Shown in pieces: positions 50,786-60,329 of a stretch of DNA of 64,000 nt. The stretch covers positions 1 through 64,000 of the forward strand of contig JAKFFO010000193.1 in assembly GCA_036675035.1 (NCBI GenBank). Reading direction: 5' to 3'. A program made the translations under genes and the position numbers. Every line of letters starts with the position of its first letter. Within the stretch, counting starts at the first letter, position 1. The notes beneath the pieces were generated by a model. The model did not search any database, was not told where the DNA came from, and saw only the letters and a program-made list of their open reading frames with translations. Origin of the DNA: MESE01 sp036675035 (GTDB taxonomy: Bacteria > Pseudomonadota > Gammaproteobacteria > Burkholderiales > Burkholderiaceae_D).

Positions 50786-51593
50786 TGTTGGATTCGTCGT
50801 TTTGCGGACCTGGCGCAGCATCAGTCGTTGATTCGGGCACGGGGTCGTGAGAAGGAACTTCAGCATTCAATACAAGCCGGCCGGAATCGGAAGCGGCTTC
50901 ACTATGTTCGGCATTAACTTCTGTAATACTCTCCATTGCAGTTTCTTCCCGCTCTTCCCGGGCTTCGGCTGCAAAATCGATGGCTGCCTGATCCAGATTG
51001 GCTTGCATTTCGGATTCCAGCGCCTGCATTTCCAACAGGGATGCGTGCTGCATCTCGCCTTTCATCATCTGCTGCAAGGGCGGCAATTGATCCAGCGAAG
51101 TCAGGCCGAGATCGTCAAGAAACTGCTTGGTGGTTGCAAACAGCGCAGGACGCCCCGGAACATCGCGGTGGCCGATCGCTTCGATCCAGCCACGGTCTTC
51201 CAGCATTTTGATCGTCTGCGAATTGACCGTGACGCCACGAATTTCTTCGATATCGCCTCGGGTAACAGGCTGGCGATAAGCAATAATGGCCAGTGTTTCC
51301 AGCGTTGCACGCGAATACTTCGGCGGCTTTTCCGGATTGAGCCGATCGAGATAAATCTTCATGTCGGGACGGCTTTGAAAGCGCCAGCCGGTCGACAAAC
51401 TAACCACTTCGATGCCTTTATCCGACCAGTCGCCACGCAACTCTTCCAGCATTACCTTGATCGTATCGGCGCCGACTTCCTCGGTGCTTTCACCATTCCC
51501 GACAAAAAGCTTTTTCAGATCGTTGATAGACAATGGCTCGTGAGCGCATAGCAATGCGGTTTCGAGGACTTTCTTGGCCTCAGCAGTATTCAT
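50763..51593 (-). CDS. scpB: Segregation and condensation protein B
   Basis: A 276-residue partner of the SMC-ScpA condensin-like complex for chromosome segregation. Two winged-helix domains: AKKVLETALLCAHEPLSINDLKKLF with WRFQSRPDM, and LAIIAYRQPVTRGDIEEIRGV with MLEDRGWIEAIGHRDVPGRPALFATTKQFLDDLGL. The C-terminal 100 residues are acidic and variable. scpA is not adjacent in this window. It is followed by rluB with overlap, an arrangement common in betaproteobacteria. Confidence 0.95.
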   Translation of the reverse strand: MNTAEAKKVLETALLCAHEPLSINDLKKLFVGNGESTEEVGADTIKVMLEELRGDWSDKGIEVVSLSTGWRFQSRPDMKIYLDRLNPEKPPKYSRATLETLAIIAYRQPVTRGDIEEIRGVTVNSQTIKMLEDRGWIEAIGHRDVPGRPALFATTKQFLDDLGLTSLDQLPPLQQMMKGEMQHASLLEMQALESEMQANLDQAAIDFAAEAREEREETAMESITEVNAEHSEAASDSGRLVLNAEVPSHDPVPESTTDAAPGPQNDESNNDPSYPQ

Positions 51594-51754
51594 GTGCGAT
51601 TCTTGTACGACTTATTAGTTGCAATTTGCAGAGGTTATATTTCAACGACTGGCATCTCATGATGCCGTCCGGTTAACGAACCCGTTGATGCTGCTTTCCG
51701 ACGCCCGTTTAGAGGAGGTGTAATTATGGGCGGGAATATCAAGACTTGTAAGAC

Positions 51755-51832
<78 letters not shown>

Positions 51833-51845
51833 TCTGAAGATACGA

Positions 51846-51874
51846 ACTATACATGGGTTCGAAGGGCAAAGCAA
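51846..51874 (-). promoter_or_regulatory. Probable sigma-70 promoter of tRNA-fMet
   Basis: TTGCTT (51874-51869), a 17-base spacer and TATAGT (51851-51846) on the minus strand, ending 14 bases before the tRNA. Confidence 0.55.
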
Positions 51875-51995
51875 ATCCAATCGCGCGATTTGCCTGCGGT
51901 GATACACTTCCTGCTGCAGTTTTCTCGTCGCCGAAAAGCATGCGGACATGCTTTTCGATCGAGCGCTTACCAATCGTCTTCGATGCTTACTACTT

Positions 51996-52568
51996 ATGAA
52001 ATTCTGTTCCGAATGCGCGCATCCCGTTTCGCTGCAAACTCCGCCGGATGACAATCGTCCACGTTATGTGTGCAGTCACTGCGGCGTAATTCATTATCAA
52101 AATCCGAAAATGGTGATCGGATCGATCCCCGTATGGGAACAGGATGGCGAAACCCGGGTGCTGCTTTGCAAGCGTGCAATCGAGCCGCGTTATGGATACT
52201 GGACATTGCCGGCCGGTTTCATGGAAAACGAGGAAACCACTGCTGACGCTGCTGCCCGCGAAACAGAAGAAGAAGCCGGCGCACGAATTGAAATCCATCA
52301 ACTGTTTTCGTTGCTGAATGTGCCGCATGTACATCAAGTGCATATGTTCTATCGGGCAACGTTGCTGGATATCGATTATGCGGCCGGTATCGAAAGTCTG
52401 GAGGTCAAGCTTTTTACCGAAGCCGAAATTCCGTGGAAGGACATTGCTTTCCCGACAGTGGGACATACGCTGAAGTTCTTTTTTGCCGACTTGGCGAAAG
52501 TCAGGAACGGCGGCAGCTATGATTTTCACTCGCTTGACATTACGAAACCTATACCGCGCCCTGCATAA
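51996..52568 (+). CDS. NUDIX hydrolase with N-terminal zinc ribbon
   Basis: A 190-residue enzyme. A zinc ribbon (FCSECAHPV with CSHCGVIHYQNP) precedes a NUDIX domain whose box reads GFMENEETTADAAARETEEEAGA, matching GX5EX7REUXEEXG. The layout is that of NudC-like or ADP-ribose-type pyrophosphohydrolases that clean up nucleotide derivatives. The start at 51996 gives the family-type N-terminus MKFCSEC; the frame also runs upstream to 51948. No strong ribosome site is seen for either. Confidence 0.9.
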   Translation: MKFCSECAHPVSLQTPPDDNRPRYVCSHCGVIHYQNPKMVIGSIPVWEQDGETRVLLCKRAIEPRYGYWTLPAGFMENEETTADAAARETEEEAGARIEIHQLFSLLNVPHVHQVHMFYRATLLDIDYAAGIESLEVKLFTEAEIPWKDIAFPTVGHTLKFFFADLAKVRNGGSYDFHSLDITKPIPRPA

Positions 52569-52607
52569 GCCTGTGCAGGATTTGTCGGTCGCGCTGCCGC
52601 TAATAGA

Positions 52608-53072
52608 TCAGGCCGGTTTTGCCACCATCAGGTAAAACACGATGACCAGCGAGATAAACGCCGGTATCCCAAGCGCTACCCAGATCTTCATGTTTCGCCA
52701 ATAGATTGGCGGCAACGCAGAATTCGTCTGAACCGCATCGCGCGCAAAACCGCGCATCTTGATTTGCAGCCATACCACCGGGAGCCAACAGGCGCCGGCG
52801 ACGAAGTACAGCACAATCGACCAGAAAATCCATCGGCTCGTGAGTGGGAAACCGGCGAGATGCATCAGGTAAAAACCCGTAAGCGGCTGGATGATGATCG
52901 TCGGCGTAGTAAACAGCCAGTCGGCCAGCACCACATGACGCGATACCACCGCAATGACGCGCACGTCGCGTGACAGGCTGGCAAGCAGCATGTAGAAAGC
53001 CGATCCTATCCCGGTGCCGAACAGAAACGTGGACGACAGGATATGCAGCCATTTCACGACGACATATTCCAT
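52608..53072 (-). CDS. DUF2269 family membrane protein
   Basis: A 154-residue protein with four membrane segments (VVKWLHILSSTFLFGTGIGSAFYM, LFTTPTIIIQPLTGFYLMHLAG, WIFWSIVLYFVAGACWLPVVWL and WVALGIPAFISLVIVFYLMVAKP). The HILSSTFLFGTGIGSAF motif is typical of DUF2269. The ATG overlaps the stop of the upstream SDR-DoxX gene by one base (TGATG), so the pair is translationally coupled and probably works together. Function is unknown. Confidence 0.88.
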   Translation of the reverse strand: MEYVVVKWLHILSSTFLFGTGIGSAFYMLLASLSRDVRVIAVVSRHVVLADWLFTTPTIIIQPLTGFYLMHLAGFPLTSRWIFWSIVLYFVAGACWLPVVWLQIKMRGFARDAVQTNSALPPIYWRNMKIWVALGIPAFISLVIVFYLMVAKPA

Positions 53073-54397
53073 CAGCGTTCTTCCAGTTCCAGCAGCAACC
53101 AAATGGCTGCAACCATCGGCAGGTTCTTGAGCAGCGGGCCATACGGGTGCAGCCAGAATTCCGGCAGTTTCCACGTGATCACCGCGGTATAGAACAGGAT
53201 GACCGACAGTTGTGCCAGCCACAGCCAGCGCCGTCTGGCCAGTGCCAGTGTCGCAACGCCAAAAGCCAGATCCAGCAGCGCCGCGCCGTACAACATGATC
53301 GGCGCCAGCATGCCGGTAATGCCGACTCTGGCCAGCAATGCGTAACTGTCTGCGACCGGATAAATTCCAAGCGACACGATGCCGGTCACGATCCATACCA
53401 GCGCAACACTCGCTCTCAGTACCGGAAGCAGCCAGTTCAACTGAGCCTGCAGGCGCACCGCGGACACATCGGATTTTTTGATGAAGTGCTCGGCGCGGCG
53501 CGGTTCGCGTCCGATCAATTTGGATATCTGTGCGGCGCTTGCGGTGTTACCGCGCTCCAGCATTTGCAGCGTTTCCGGATCAAGCAATCCGTTGGGCAGC
53601 ATCTTGCCCGTCCTCGCTGCGATGCGCACCAATGACATCGGGACCGATAAAAACCATGCGGGCCGAAATCTCATTGCTTCGCGCAATGTAGAAAGAAAAG
53701 TCCGCAGTGATATCGCCTGCGGACCGACCACGGATAACCGCGCGCCGCTATCCGGAGGTTGCTCCAGCAAAGCCATGACGGCGGCGGTCACATCGTCGAC
53801 ATGCACCGGCTGTATCAACTGACCGCCATGGCCGGGCAGTACGATAATCGGCAGGCTGGCCAGCATCGTGAACAACCGAGCGCTGGTACCGCCGGAACCG
53901 TACACCAACGACGGCTGCACGATTACCGAGCGCAGCGGCAGCCCGGCCAGAAAGTCGTCCGCCTCTTTTTTGCTCAAGTGATAGCGGCTCTGTGCATCCT
54001 TGTCCGCTCCGAGTGCGGAGATCTGCACCACGAGTTGCACGCCGGCAGCAGCACAAGCGGAAAACAATGCGCGCGGCGCCCGGTTGTGAATCGCGTCGAA
54101 GGTCTGTGTGCCATGTTCGCGAATGATGCCGACCGCGTTGATCACCACATCAACACCGGCAACATGCGGCGCCCAGTCGGTCGCATCGAAATCCCGGGTG
54201 AAATCCGCGGCGACTTGGCGAAATCGCGGATCGCCTACCGATGACGGGTTTCGCACCGCGCAAATCAACTGATGCCGCGACGACGCCAATGCATCGACCA
54301 GATGACGTCCGATGAATCCGCTGGCGCCGGTAAGCAAGACAATCAATTTCGCATCCTTTCCTTCCAGGCAGGAACCGTCTTCCTGTTTAGGACTCAC
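53072..54397 (-). CDS. NAD(P)-binding epimerase-like domain fused to DoxX-like membrane domain
   Basis: A 441-residue protein. Residues about 18-320 form an extended SDR/NmrA-like Rossmann domain (LIVLLTGASGFIGRHLVDAL, VVINAVGIIREHG, YHLSKKEADDFL and VVQPSLVYGSGG). The last 120 residues form four hydrophobic helices resembling a DoxX-like module (ASVALVWIVTGIVSLGIYP to YGPLLKNLPMVAAIWLLLELEE). The start is uncertain: a GTG at 54397, or a TTG at 54346 just before the Rossmann strand with AAGGAAAGG upstream. It overlaps the DUF2269 gene. Substrate unknown. Confidence 0.85.
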   Translation of the reverse strand: MSPKQEDGSCLEGKDAKLIVLLTGASGFIGRHLVDALASSRHQLICAVRNPSSVGDPRFRQVAADFTRDFDATDWAPHVAGVDVVINAVGIIREHGTQTFDAIHNRAPRALFSACAAAGVQLVVQISALGADKDAQSRYHLSKKEADDFLAGLPLRSVIVQPSLVYGSGGTSARLFTMLASLPIIVLPGHGGQLIQPVHVDDVTAAVMALLEQPPDSGARLSVVGPQAISLRTFLSTLREAMRFRPAWFLSVPMSLVRIAARTGKMLPNGLLDPETLQMLERGNTASAAQISKLIGREPRRAEHFIKKSDVSAVRLQAQLNWLLPVLRASVALVWIVTGIVSLGIYPVADSYALLARVGITGMLAPIMLYGAALLDLAFGVATLALARRRWLWLAQLSVILFYTAVITWKLPEFWLHPYGPLLKNLPMVAAIWLLLELEER

Positions 54398-54501
54398 TTC
54401 ATCAACGGAAGTGCGATGTATTCGCTTTCGCCCATGAAAACCCCGGGACGACCACCGAATTGCGCGGCGAACTTAATCAGTGGCAAATCGATCGAACAAA
54501 C

Positions 54502-54978
54502 ATGAAGACCTGGCCAAAGGCAATTAGTGACGGTGCAATATCGGGCAGCGTGGCGAGCGCCGTGACGACTGCCGTACTGGGAGCATGTGGCATGCGGGAG
54601 AATGGCACACCGTTTGCCCCCGTCAATGCGATCAGCCATTGGTTCCATGGAGACCATGCCAAGTATCGCGACGAACCGAGTTCACGGTATACCCTGCAAG
54701 GCTACCTGATCCATCATGCGTCTGCGACCTTTTGGACCGTACTCTATGAGAAGTGGTTTGGAGACCGCGCAGACAAAAAAGATTTCCGGCCGGCTATCGC
54801 CGGCGCCGCGGCCGTCGCTGCTCTTGCCTGTTTCGTCGACTTCAACATGACGCCGCGACGCCTGCGCCCGGGATTTGAAAACCGCTTGTCTACGCGATCC
54901 TTGTTCCTTGTCTATGGCGCGTTCGGCCTGGCAATGGCAATGCGTGGACTCATTTCAGCGAGCCCGATCCGGCGATGA
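54502..54978 (+). CDS. Hypothetical membrane protein
   Basis: A 158-residue protein with several hydrophobic segments (ISGSVASAVTTAVLGACGM, LIHHASATFWTVLYEKWFG, AGAAAVAALACFVDF and LFLVYGAFGLAMAMRGLI) and the motif NMTPRRLRPGFENRL. I do not know its function. The frame also opens upstream to 54460 with a TTG; neither start has a clear ribosome site. It sits between convergent and divergent neighbours as a single gene. Confidence 0.65.
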   Translation: MKTWPKAISDGAISGSVASAVTTAVLGACGMRENGTPFAPVNAISHWFHGDHAKYRDEPSSRYTLQGYLIHHASATFWTVLYEKWFGDRADKKDFRPAIAGAAAVAALACFVDFNMTPRRLRPGFENRLSTRSLFLVYGAFGLAMAMRGLISASPIRR

Positions 54979-55081
54979 CATGTGGCGGCGACATATCAGT
55001 GACTGGCCGCAATCCACGAACCGGCGTTACCCGCACTGCATCACCCCCGAACCTGTCGATGCATCGTGTGCCAACAAATGT

Positions 55082-56284
55082 TCACCAATTGGCTTCCCGT
55101 TCCGGGGTTGCGGAGATCTTATGAATCGTCAGGTCCGCGCCGTTGAATTCCTGTTCGGGATCGAGGCGGATACCGACCGTCTTTTTTAACAATCCATAAA
55201 TGACCAGGCCGCCGGTCGCGGCAATCGCCACTCCCAACACGGTTCCGATCAGCTGCGACACGAACGCTACGCCTCCCAGGCCGCCAAATATATCCAGACC
55301 GAAAATACCCGCCGCCAATCCGCCCCATACGCCGCACAAGCCATGCAGCGGCCATACCCCGAGCACATCGTCGATTTTCCACTTGTTTTGCGTCAGCGTG
55401 AATGCCCAGACAAAAAGTGCACCGGCAATGCCGCCGGTAAGCAAGGCGCCGAGCGGATGCATCAGGTCCGAACCGGCACAGATTGCAACCAACCCGGCGA
55501 GCGGTCCGTTGTAGGCAAAACCGGGGTCGTTCTTACCCGCCAGCACTGCCGCCAGCGTGCCGCCTACCATCGCCATCAAGGAATTGATCGCGACCAGCCC
55601 ATTCATTTTTTCGAGCGACTGCGCACTCATCACGTTAAATCCGAACCAGCCCACCGTAAGAATCCACGCACCCAATGCGAGAAACGGAATACTGGACGGC
55701 GGATGCGCGGATACCGCACCATCCTTCGAATATCTGCCGCGGCGCGCGCCAAGCAGCAACACCGCGGGCAGCGCAGCCCATCCGCCAACCGCATGCACGA
55801 CCACCGATCCGGCAAAATCGTGGAATTCGGCATCGAAGGTTGCCTTCAGCCATGCCTGGATGCCGAATTGCTGGTTCCATGCAATGCCTTCAAACAATGG
55901 GTAAATCAGCCCGACCAGCAATGCAGTCGCGGCCAATTGCGGATAAAACTTGGCACGCTCGGCAATTCCCCCGGAGATAATGGCGGGAATCGCCGCTGCG
56001 AATGTAAGCAGGAAAAAGAACTTCACAAGTTCATAGCCATTTTTGGCGGCCAGCACCTCCGCGCTGCTGAAGAAATTGATACCGTATGCAATGCTGTAGC
56101 CAACAAAAAAATAGGCAATCGTCGACACTGCAAAATCGACTAATATTTTGACCAGTGCATTGACCTGGTTTTTCTTTCGTACGGTCCCCAGTTCCAAAAA
56201 TGCAAACCCTGCATGCATTGCCAAAATCATGATGGCGCCCAGCAGAACGAATAAGGTATCAGCACCGTTTTTAAACAGCTCCAT
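55082..56284 (-). CDS. amtB: Ammonium transporter AmtB
   Basis: A 400-residue Amt-family channel that takes up ammonium. About eleven hydrophobic helices are visible, with FLELGTVRKKNQVNAL, the family signature FHDFAGSVVVHAVGGWAAL, and the pore histidine region PLHGLCGVWGGLAAG. No N-terminal signal peptide is predicted. GGGAGA lies 8 bases before the ATG at 56284. The usual glnK (PII) partner is not adjacent in this window. A sigma-54 promoter just upstream fits NtrC control under nitrogen limitation. Confidence 0.95.
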   Translation of the reverse strand: MELFKNGADTLFVLLGAIMILAMHAGFAFLELGTVRKKNQVNALVKILVDFAVSTIAYFFVGYSIAYGINFFSSAEVLAAKNGYELVKFFFLLTFAAAIPAIISGGIAERAKFYPQLAATALLVGLIYPLFEGIAWNQQFGIQAWLKATFDAEFHDFAGSVVVHAVGGWAALPAVLLLGARRGRYSKDGAVSAHPPSSIPFLALGAWILTVGWFGFNVMSAQSLEKMNGLVAINSLMAMVGGTLAAVLAGKNDPGFAYNGPLAGLVAICAGSDLMHPLGALLTGGIAGALFVWAFTLTQNKWKIDDVLGVWPLHGLCGVWGGLAAGIFGLDIFGGLGGVAFVSQLIGTVLGVAIAATGGLVIYGLLKKTVGIRLDPEQEFNGADLTIHKISATPEREANW

Positions 56285-56335
56285 ATGAAAATTCTCCCAA
56301 TGATTGTGCAATTGCAATGCAAGGCGTTCCAACAA

Positions 56336-56351
56336 AGCAATAACTATTCCA
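56336..56351 (-). promoter_or_regulatory. Sigma-54 promoter of amtB
   Basis: TGGAAT-AGTTA-TTGCT on the minus strand with exact GG-N10-GC spacing, about 40 bases of leader before the amtB ATG. A half site GGTGC lies beside it, but a full NtrC dyad was not seen. Confidence 0.65.
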
Positions 56352-56466
56352 ATTTGGTGCGCACATTTAACTCATTGAATTTACGGGAAGAATTTAAACG
56401 TGAATTTGATTTACGGCCGCTCCGCACCATCAGCGTGCGATTTTCGATTCAGATTGGTGAGATAAA

Positions 56467-57189
56467 GTGATTCCGTGGCTGGAAGGGCAAACGCCGTTTC
56501 CGAACGTTTCGGAAGCATTGACCGACGCAGACGGCGCTCCGGGTTTGTTGGCAGCTGGCGGAGATTTATCACCGCGTCGGTTGCTGGAAGCGTACCGCCA
56601 GGGAATTTTCCCGTGGTTTTCGGAAGGTCAGCCCATTTTGTGGTGGAGCACCGATCCGCGCATGGTGCTGTATACCGATCGCCTGGTCATCACGAGAAGC
56701 TTCAAAAAAACGTTACGGAAAGTTCACGCAAGCGCCATATCGGATCAACGATGGCAGATCCGCTTCGACACTGCTTTCGAGCAAGTGATGCGCGCCTGTG
56801 CCGAACCGCGCGGTGACACCACCGGGACCTGGATTTCTGAAGACATCATTAGCGGCTATTGCGCATTGCACCGGATGGGGCACGCGCATTGTTCGGAATG
56901 CTGGTTCGACGGTGAATTGGTCGGTGGCGCTTATGGCGTCAGTATCGGACGCATGTTCTATGGCGAATCCATGTTTGCACGGGTAAATGATGCGTCCAAA
57001 ATCGCGCTGGCCTACCTGGTGCATTTCCTGAAAACCAACGGAGTAGAGCTGATCGACTGCCAGCAGGAAACCTCCCACCTGGCATCGCTTGGCGCAATGC
57101 CGATTTCAAGAACCGAATTCATCGACCATATACGTACGGCTGTCATGAAGCCGCAAATTGAAGGATGGAAACCGATTGATATTTTTTGA
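56467..57189 (+). CDS. aat: Leucyl/phenylalanyl-tRNA--protein transferase
   Basis: A 240-residue N-end rule enzyme that adds Leu or Phe to proteins with N-terminal Arg or Lys, marking them for ClpAP. Motifs: PGLLAAGGDLSPRRLLEAYRQGIFPWF, PILWWSTDPRMVL, GTWISEDIISGYCALHRMGHAHCSECW and GRMFYGESMFARVNDASKIAL. The start is GTG. It is followed by the arginyltransferase-type gene, a common pairing in proteobacteria. Confidence 0.96.
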   Translation: MIPWLEGQTPFPNVSEALTDADGAPGLLAAGGDLSPRRLLEAYRQGIFPWFSEGQPILWWSTDPRMVLYTDRLVITRSFKKTLRKVHASAISDQRWQIRFDTAFEQVMRACAEPRGDTTGTWISEDIISGYCALHRMGHAHCSECWFDGELVGGAYGVSIGRMFYGESMFARVNDASKIALAYLVHFLKTNGVELIDCQQETSHLASLGAMPISRTEFIDHIRTAVMKPQIEGWKPIDIF

Positions 57190-57271
57190 TGTCGGGTCCA
57201 AAAAACTTTGCTCGTTTCCGTCTGTGCGGTGTAAATTGTTACGGTTCCTATCGCCGGCGAGTTAGTTCTAG

Positions 57272-57997
57272 ATGACACATCTTAAAGATCTTCCTTTTTC
57301 GACATTACAGTTCTACGCAACCGCGCCGTATCCATGCAGTTACCTTGAAGACCGCCAGGCAAGGTCGCAGGTCGCAACGCCATCCCATTTAATCAATGCG
57401 GACGTCTATTCTGAATTGGTCAAGAACGGCTTTCGCCGCAGCGGCATTTTTACCTACCGGCCATATTGCGACGGATGTCAGGCATGCACGCCGGTACGCG
57501 TCAAGACGAAGCTGTTTGCCGCAAACCGCAGCCAGCGCCGCGCATGGGACAAGCACAGCAATCTGACGGCATGGGTGACCAATCTTGCTTATGTACCGGA
57601 GCACTACGATCTTTATCTGCGTTACCAGGCGGCGCGCCACGCCGGCGGCGGCATGGACCAGGACAGCCGGGATCAGTACGCGCAATTCCTGTTGCAGAGC
57701 AAGGTCAATACACGGCTGGTCGAGTTTCGGGATGAAAACCAAAGCCTCCGCATGGTCAGCATCATCGATGTACTGGACGATGGCCTGTCGTCGGTCTATA
57801 CCTTTTATGAACCGGGAGTCCGCGGTTCTTCGTATGGAACATACAATGTCTTGTGGCAGATCGAGCAGGCGAAACAGTTGAATCTGCCCTACGTTTATCT
57901 CGGCTACTGGATCGAGGCCAGCAGCAAGATGGCTTACAAAATCAATTTCAGACCGATCGAGGCATTACGAAAAAATCAGTGGATCGATCTGCCCTGA
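57272..57997 (+). CDS. bpt: Aspartate/glutamate leucyltransferase (ATE/Bpt family)
   Basis: A 241-residue aminoacyl-tRNA--protein transferase that tags acidic N-termini. The N-terminal domain has the family cysteines (YPCSYLEDRQARSQV and YRPYCDGCQACTPVRV). The C-terminal catalytic domain has FYEPGVRGSSYGTYNVLWQIEQA and LPYVYLGYWIEASSKMAYK. It follows aat by 82 bases. Confidence 0.95.
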   Translation: MTHLKDLPFSTLQFYATAPYPCSYLEDRQARSQVATPSHLINADVYSELVKNGFRRSGIFTYRPYCDGCQACTPVRVKTKLFAANRSQRRAWDKHSNLTAWVTNLAYVPEHYDLYLRYQAARHAGGGMDQDSRDQYAQFLLQSKVNTRLVEFRDENQSLRMVSIIDVLDDGLSSVYTFYEPGVRGSSYGTYNVLWQIEQAKQLNLPYVYLGYWIEASSKMAYKINFRPIEALRKNQWIDLP

Positions 57998-58064
57998 CCA
58001 TGTTTCCCTCGCGACGCCGACAGCGTAACGGTTTCGCACGTTAAAATAGCACCAAGGCAATGAT

Positions 58065-59171
58065 ATGTTGCCATGCCGGTTCGGCGCGCCGAAACCGTTT
58101 CCTCTTTCATCGCCTCTCGCCATCATCGTGCCGGAAAAATTTCTCTACGCCCTTGCCCGCCCGCTTCTTTTTTCGATGGACCCGGAAGACGCACATAACC
58201 TGACCTTGCCGGCACTCAGGAACGCGGCAGCACTGGGCATTACAAAAATCATCCGAAAACCGGAAGCCGACCGACGCAGCGTGATGGGCATCAGCTTTCC
58301 AAATCCGGTCGGCCTGGCTGCCGGTTTGGACAAGGATGGCGCCTTCATAGACGGTCTGGCCGCGCTCGGTTTCGGTTTCATCGAAATCGGCACCGTCACG
58401 CCGCGCGCGCAACCGGGTAACCCGAAGCCGCGCATGTTTCGCCTGCCCGCCGCCAAAGCGGTCATCAATCGCATGGGATTCAACAACGGCGGGGTGGATG
58501 CGTTTGTTTCCAACGTGCAGGCATCGCGCTTTTACCAGAACCGGGAAGGCGTGCTCGGCCTGAACATCGGCAAGAATGCCGACACGCCGATCGAGCGGGC
58601 GGCCGACGATTATTTGCACTGCCTTGAAAAAGTCTATGCATACGCAAGCTATGTCACGATCAATATTTCCTCACCGAACACCAGAAATTTGCGGCAGTTG
58701 CAGGCCGCATCCGAACTGGATGCACTGCTTTCCCGCTTGAAGGAAGCACAGCAGCGGCTGGCTGATGCGCACCGGCGCTATGTTCCGATCGCACTCAAGA
58801 TCGCGCCTGACATCGATCGCGAGCAGATCAAGAATATCGCGGAGTCTCTGATTCGGCACGGGATCGACGCGGTGATCGCAACCAATACGACAGTGACCCG
58901 CGATGCGGTGCAAGGGCTTCCACATGCGCAGGAAGCCGGCGGACTGTCCGGGGCTCCGGTGTTCGATTTGTCGAACACGGTGATCCGCGGCCTCAGGGCC
59001 GAATTAGGCGACGCGTTGCCGATCATAGGCGTAGGCGGCATTTTTTCCGGCGCGGATGCGCAAGCCAAAATCGAGGCCGGCGCATCGCTGGTCCAGCTCT
59101 ACACCGGCCTCATCTATCGCGGGCCGGCCCTGGTCAGGGAGTGCGCAGCGGCATTGCGCAATTCACGCTAA
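58065..59171 (+). CDS. pyrD: Dihydroorotate dehydrogenase (quinone), class 2
   Basis: A membrane-associated flavoenzyme that oxidises dihydroorotate to orotate in pyrimidine synthesis. It shows the N-terminal membrane-interacting helices (FLYALARPLLFSMDPEDAHNL), FPNPVGLAAGLDKDG, GFIEIGTVTPRAQPGNPKPR, NRMGFNNGG, NISSPNTRNLRQLQ with the catalytic serine, and IGVGGIFSGADAQAKIEAGASLVQLYTG. The ATG at 58065 has AAGG upstream but gives an extension of about 20 residues over homologues; a GTG at 58128 is an alternative start. Confidence 0.96.
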   Translation: MLPCRFGAPKPFPLSSPLAIIVPEKFLYALARPLLFSMDPEDAHNLTLPALRNAAALGITKIIRKPEADRRSVMGISFPNPVGLAAGLDKDGAFIDGLAALGFGFIEIGTVTPRAQPGNPKPRMFRLPAAKAVINRMGFNNGGVDAFVSNVQASRFYQNREGVLGLNIGKNADTPIERAADDYLHCLEKVYAYASYVTINISSPNTRNLRQLQAASELDALLSRLKEAQQRLADAHRRYVPIALKIAPDIDREQIKNIAESLIRHGIDAVIATNTTVTRDAVQGLPHAQEAGGLSGAPVFDLSNTVIRGLRAELGDALPIIGVGGIFSGADAQAKIEAGASLVQLYTGLIYRGPALVRECAAALRNSR

Positions 59172-59220
59172 AGTTCTGCTTCGGTGCCCGACGCGCCAAT
59201 CATTTTAAATGCGAACAAAC

Positions 59221-60264
59221 ATGAAAAAAATAAAACTCGGTTCCAGCGACCTGCACGTCTCCAGAATCTGTCTCGGCACCATGACCTTCGGCGAGCAAAA
59301 TAGCGAAGCGGACGCCCATAGCCAGCTCGACTATGCGCTTGAACGCGGCATCAATTTCATCGATACCGCCGAGATGTATCCGGTGATGCCGCGCGCGGAA
59401 ACCCAAGGCGCGACAGAAAGCTGCATCGGAAGCTGGCTCAAGAAATCGGGCAAACGCAGCGAAGTGATATTGGCGACCAAGGTAGCCGGCCCATCGCGCC
59501 ATATAACCTGGATACGCAAAGGGCAAAATGATCTGAATGCGGCAAACATCCATGCCGCAGTCAACGATAGCCTGCGCCGCCTGCAAACCGACTATATCGA
59601 TCTGTACCAGTTGCACTGGCCAAGCCGGAACGTGCCGATTTTCGGACAGACGTCGTTTGATCCGGAAGCCGAGCGTGACCATACGCCGATCGACGAAACG
59701 CTTGCGGCGCTCGACGATTTGATCAAGGCCGGAAAGATTCGCCATATCGGCGTATCGAATGAAAGCGCCTGGGGCGTAAGTGAATTCATCAAGCAGGCTG
59801 ACACAAAAGGATTGCCGCGCATCGTATCGATTCAGAACGGCTATCACCTGGCAAATCGCGGCTTCGAGTCGGCGCTGGATGAGACCTGTTTCCGCGAAAA
59901 TGTCGGCATGCTGGCCTACAGTCCGCTTGCCTTCGGCCAGTTGACTGCAAAATATATTGAAGACCCGAAGGCGCAAGGCCGCCTGACGATTTTCCCGGCG
60001 CACTGGAGTCCGCGTTACCTGCGTCCCAGGGTGGTCGAAGCAACCAGGCGTTATGCCGCACTCGCGCGGGCCAATGACATGACACCGGCGGAGCTGGCGC
60101 TTGCATGGTGTTATTCGCGCTGGTTCATTGCATCGACCATCATCGGTGCGACGACGATGGCGCAGTTAAAGGAAAATATCGATGCGTTTTCAGTCAAGCT
60201 GCCGGACGATGTCGTCAAAGGCATCAATGCGATTCACGCTGAAATCACCAATCCCGGCCAGTAG
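59221..60264 (+). CDS. NADP(H)-dependent aldo/keto reductase (Tas-like)
   Basis: A 347-residue TIM-barrel oxidoreductase. It opens with KKIKLGSSDLHVSRICLGTMTFGEQNSE, has the catalytic region INFIDTAEMYPV and TKVAGPSRH, and includes LQTDYIDLYQLHWPSRNVP and HIGVSNESAWGV. The end region IIGATTMAQLKENIDAF binds cofactor. This pattern is the Tas/YdbC-like group. The family start corresponds to the ATG at 59221; another ATG lies 12 bases upstream. Physiological substrate unknown. Confidence 0.93.
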   Translation: MKKIKLGSSDLHVSRICLGTMTFGEQNSEADAHSQLDYALERGINFIDTAEMYPVMPRAETQGATESCIGSWLKKSGKRSEVILATKVAGPSRHITWIRKGQNDLNAANIHAAVNDSLRRLQTDYIDLYQLHWPSRNVPIFGQTSFDPEAERDHTPIDETLAALDDLIKAGKIRHIGVSNESAWGVSEFIKQADTKGLPRIVSIQNGYHLANRGFESALDETCFRENVGMLAYSPLAFGQLTAKYIEDPKAQGRLTIFPAHWSPRYLRPRVVEATRRYAALARANDMTPAELALAWCYSRWFIASTIIGATTMAQLKENIDAFSVKLPDDVVKGINAIHAEITNPGQ

Positions 60265-60329
60265 CGATCCGAGCGGTTTAAAGGAGCCTGGGGAAGGAAG
60301 ATGAAGTCGGATCAAAACCAGATGCGGGC

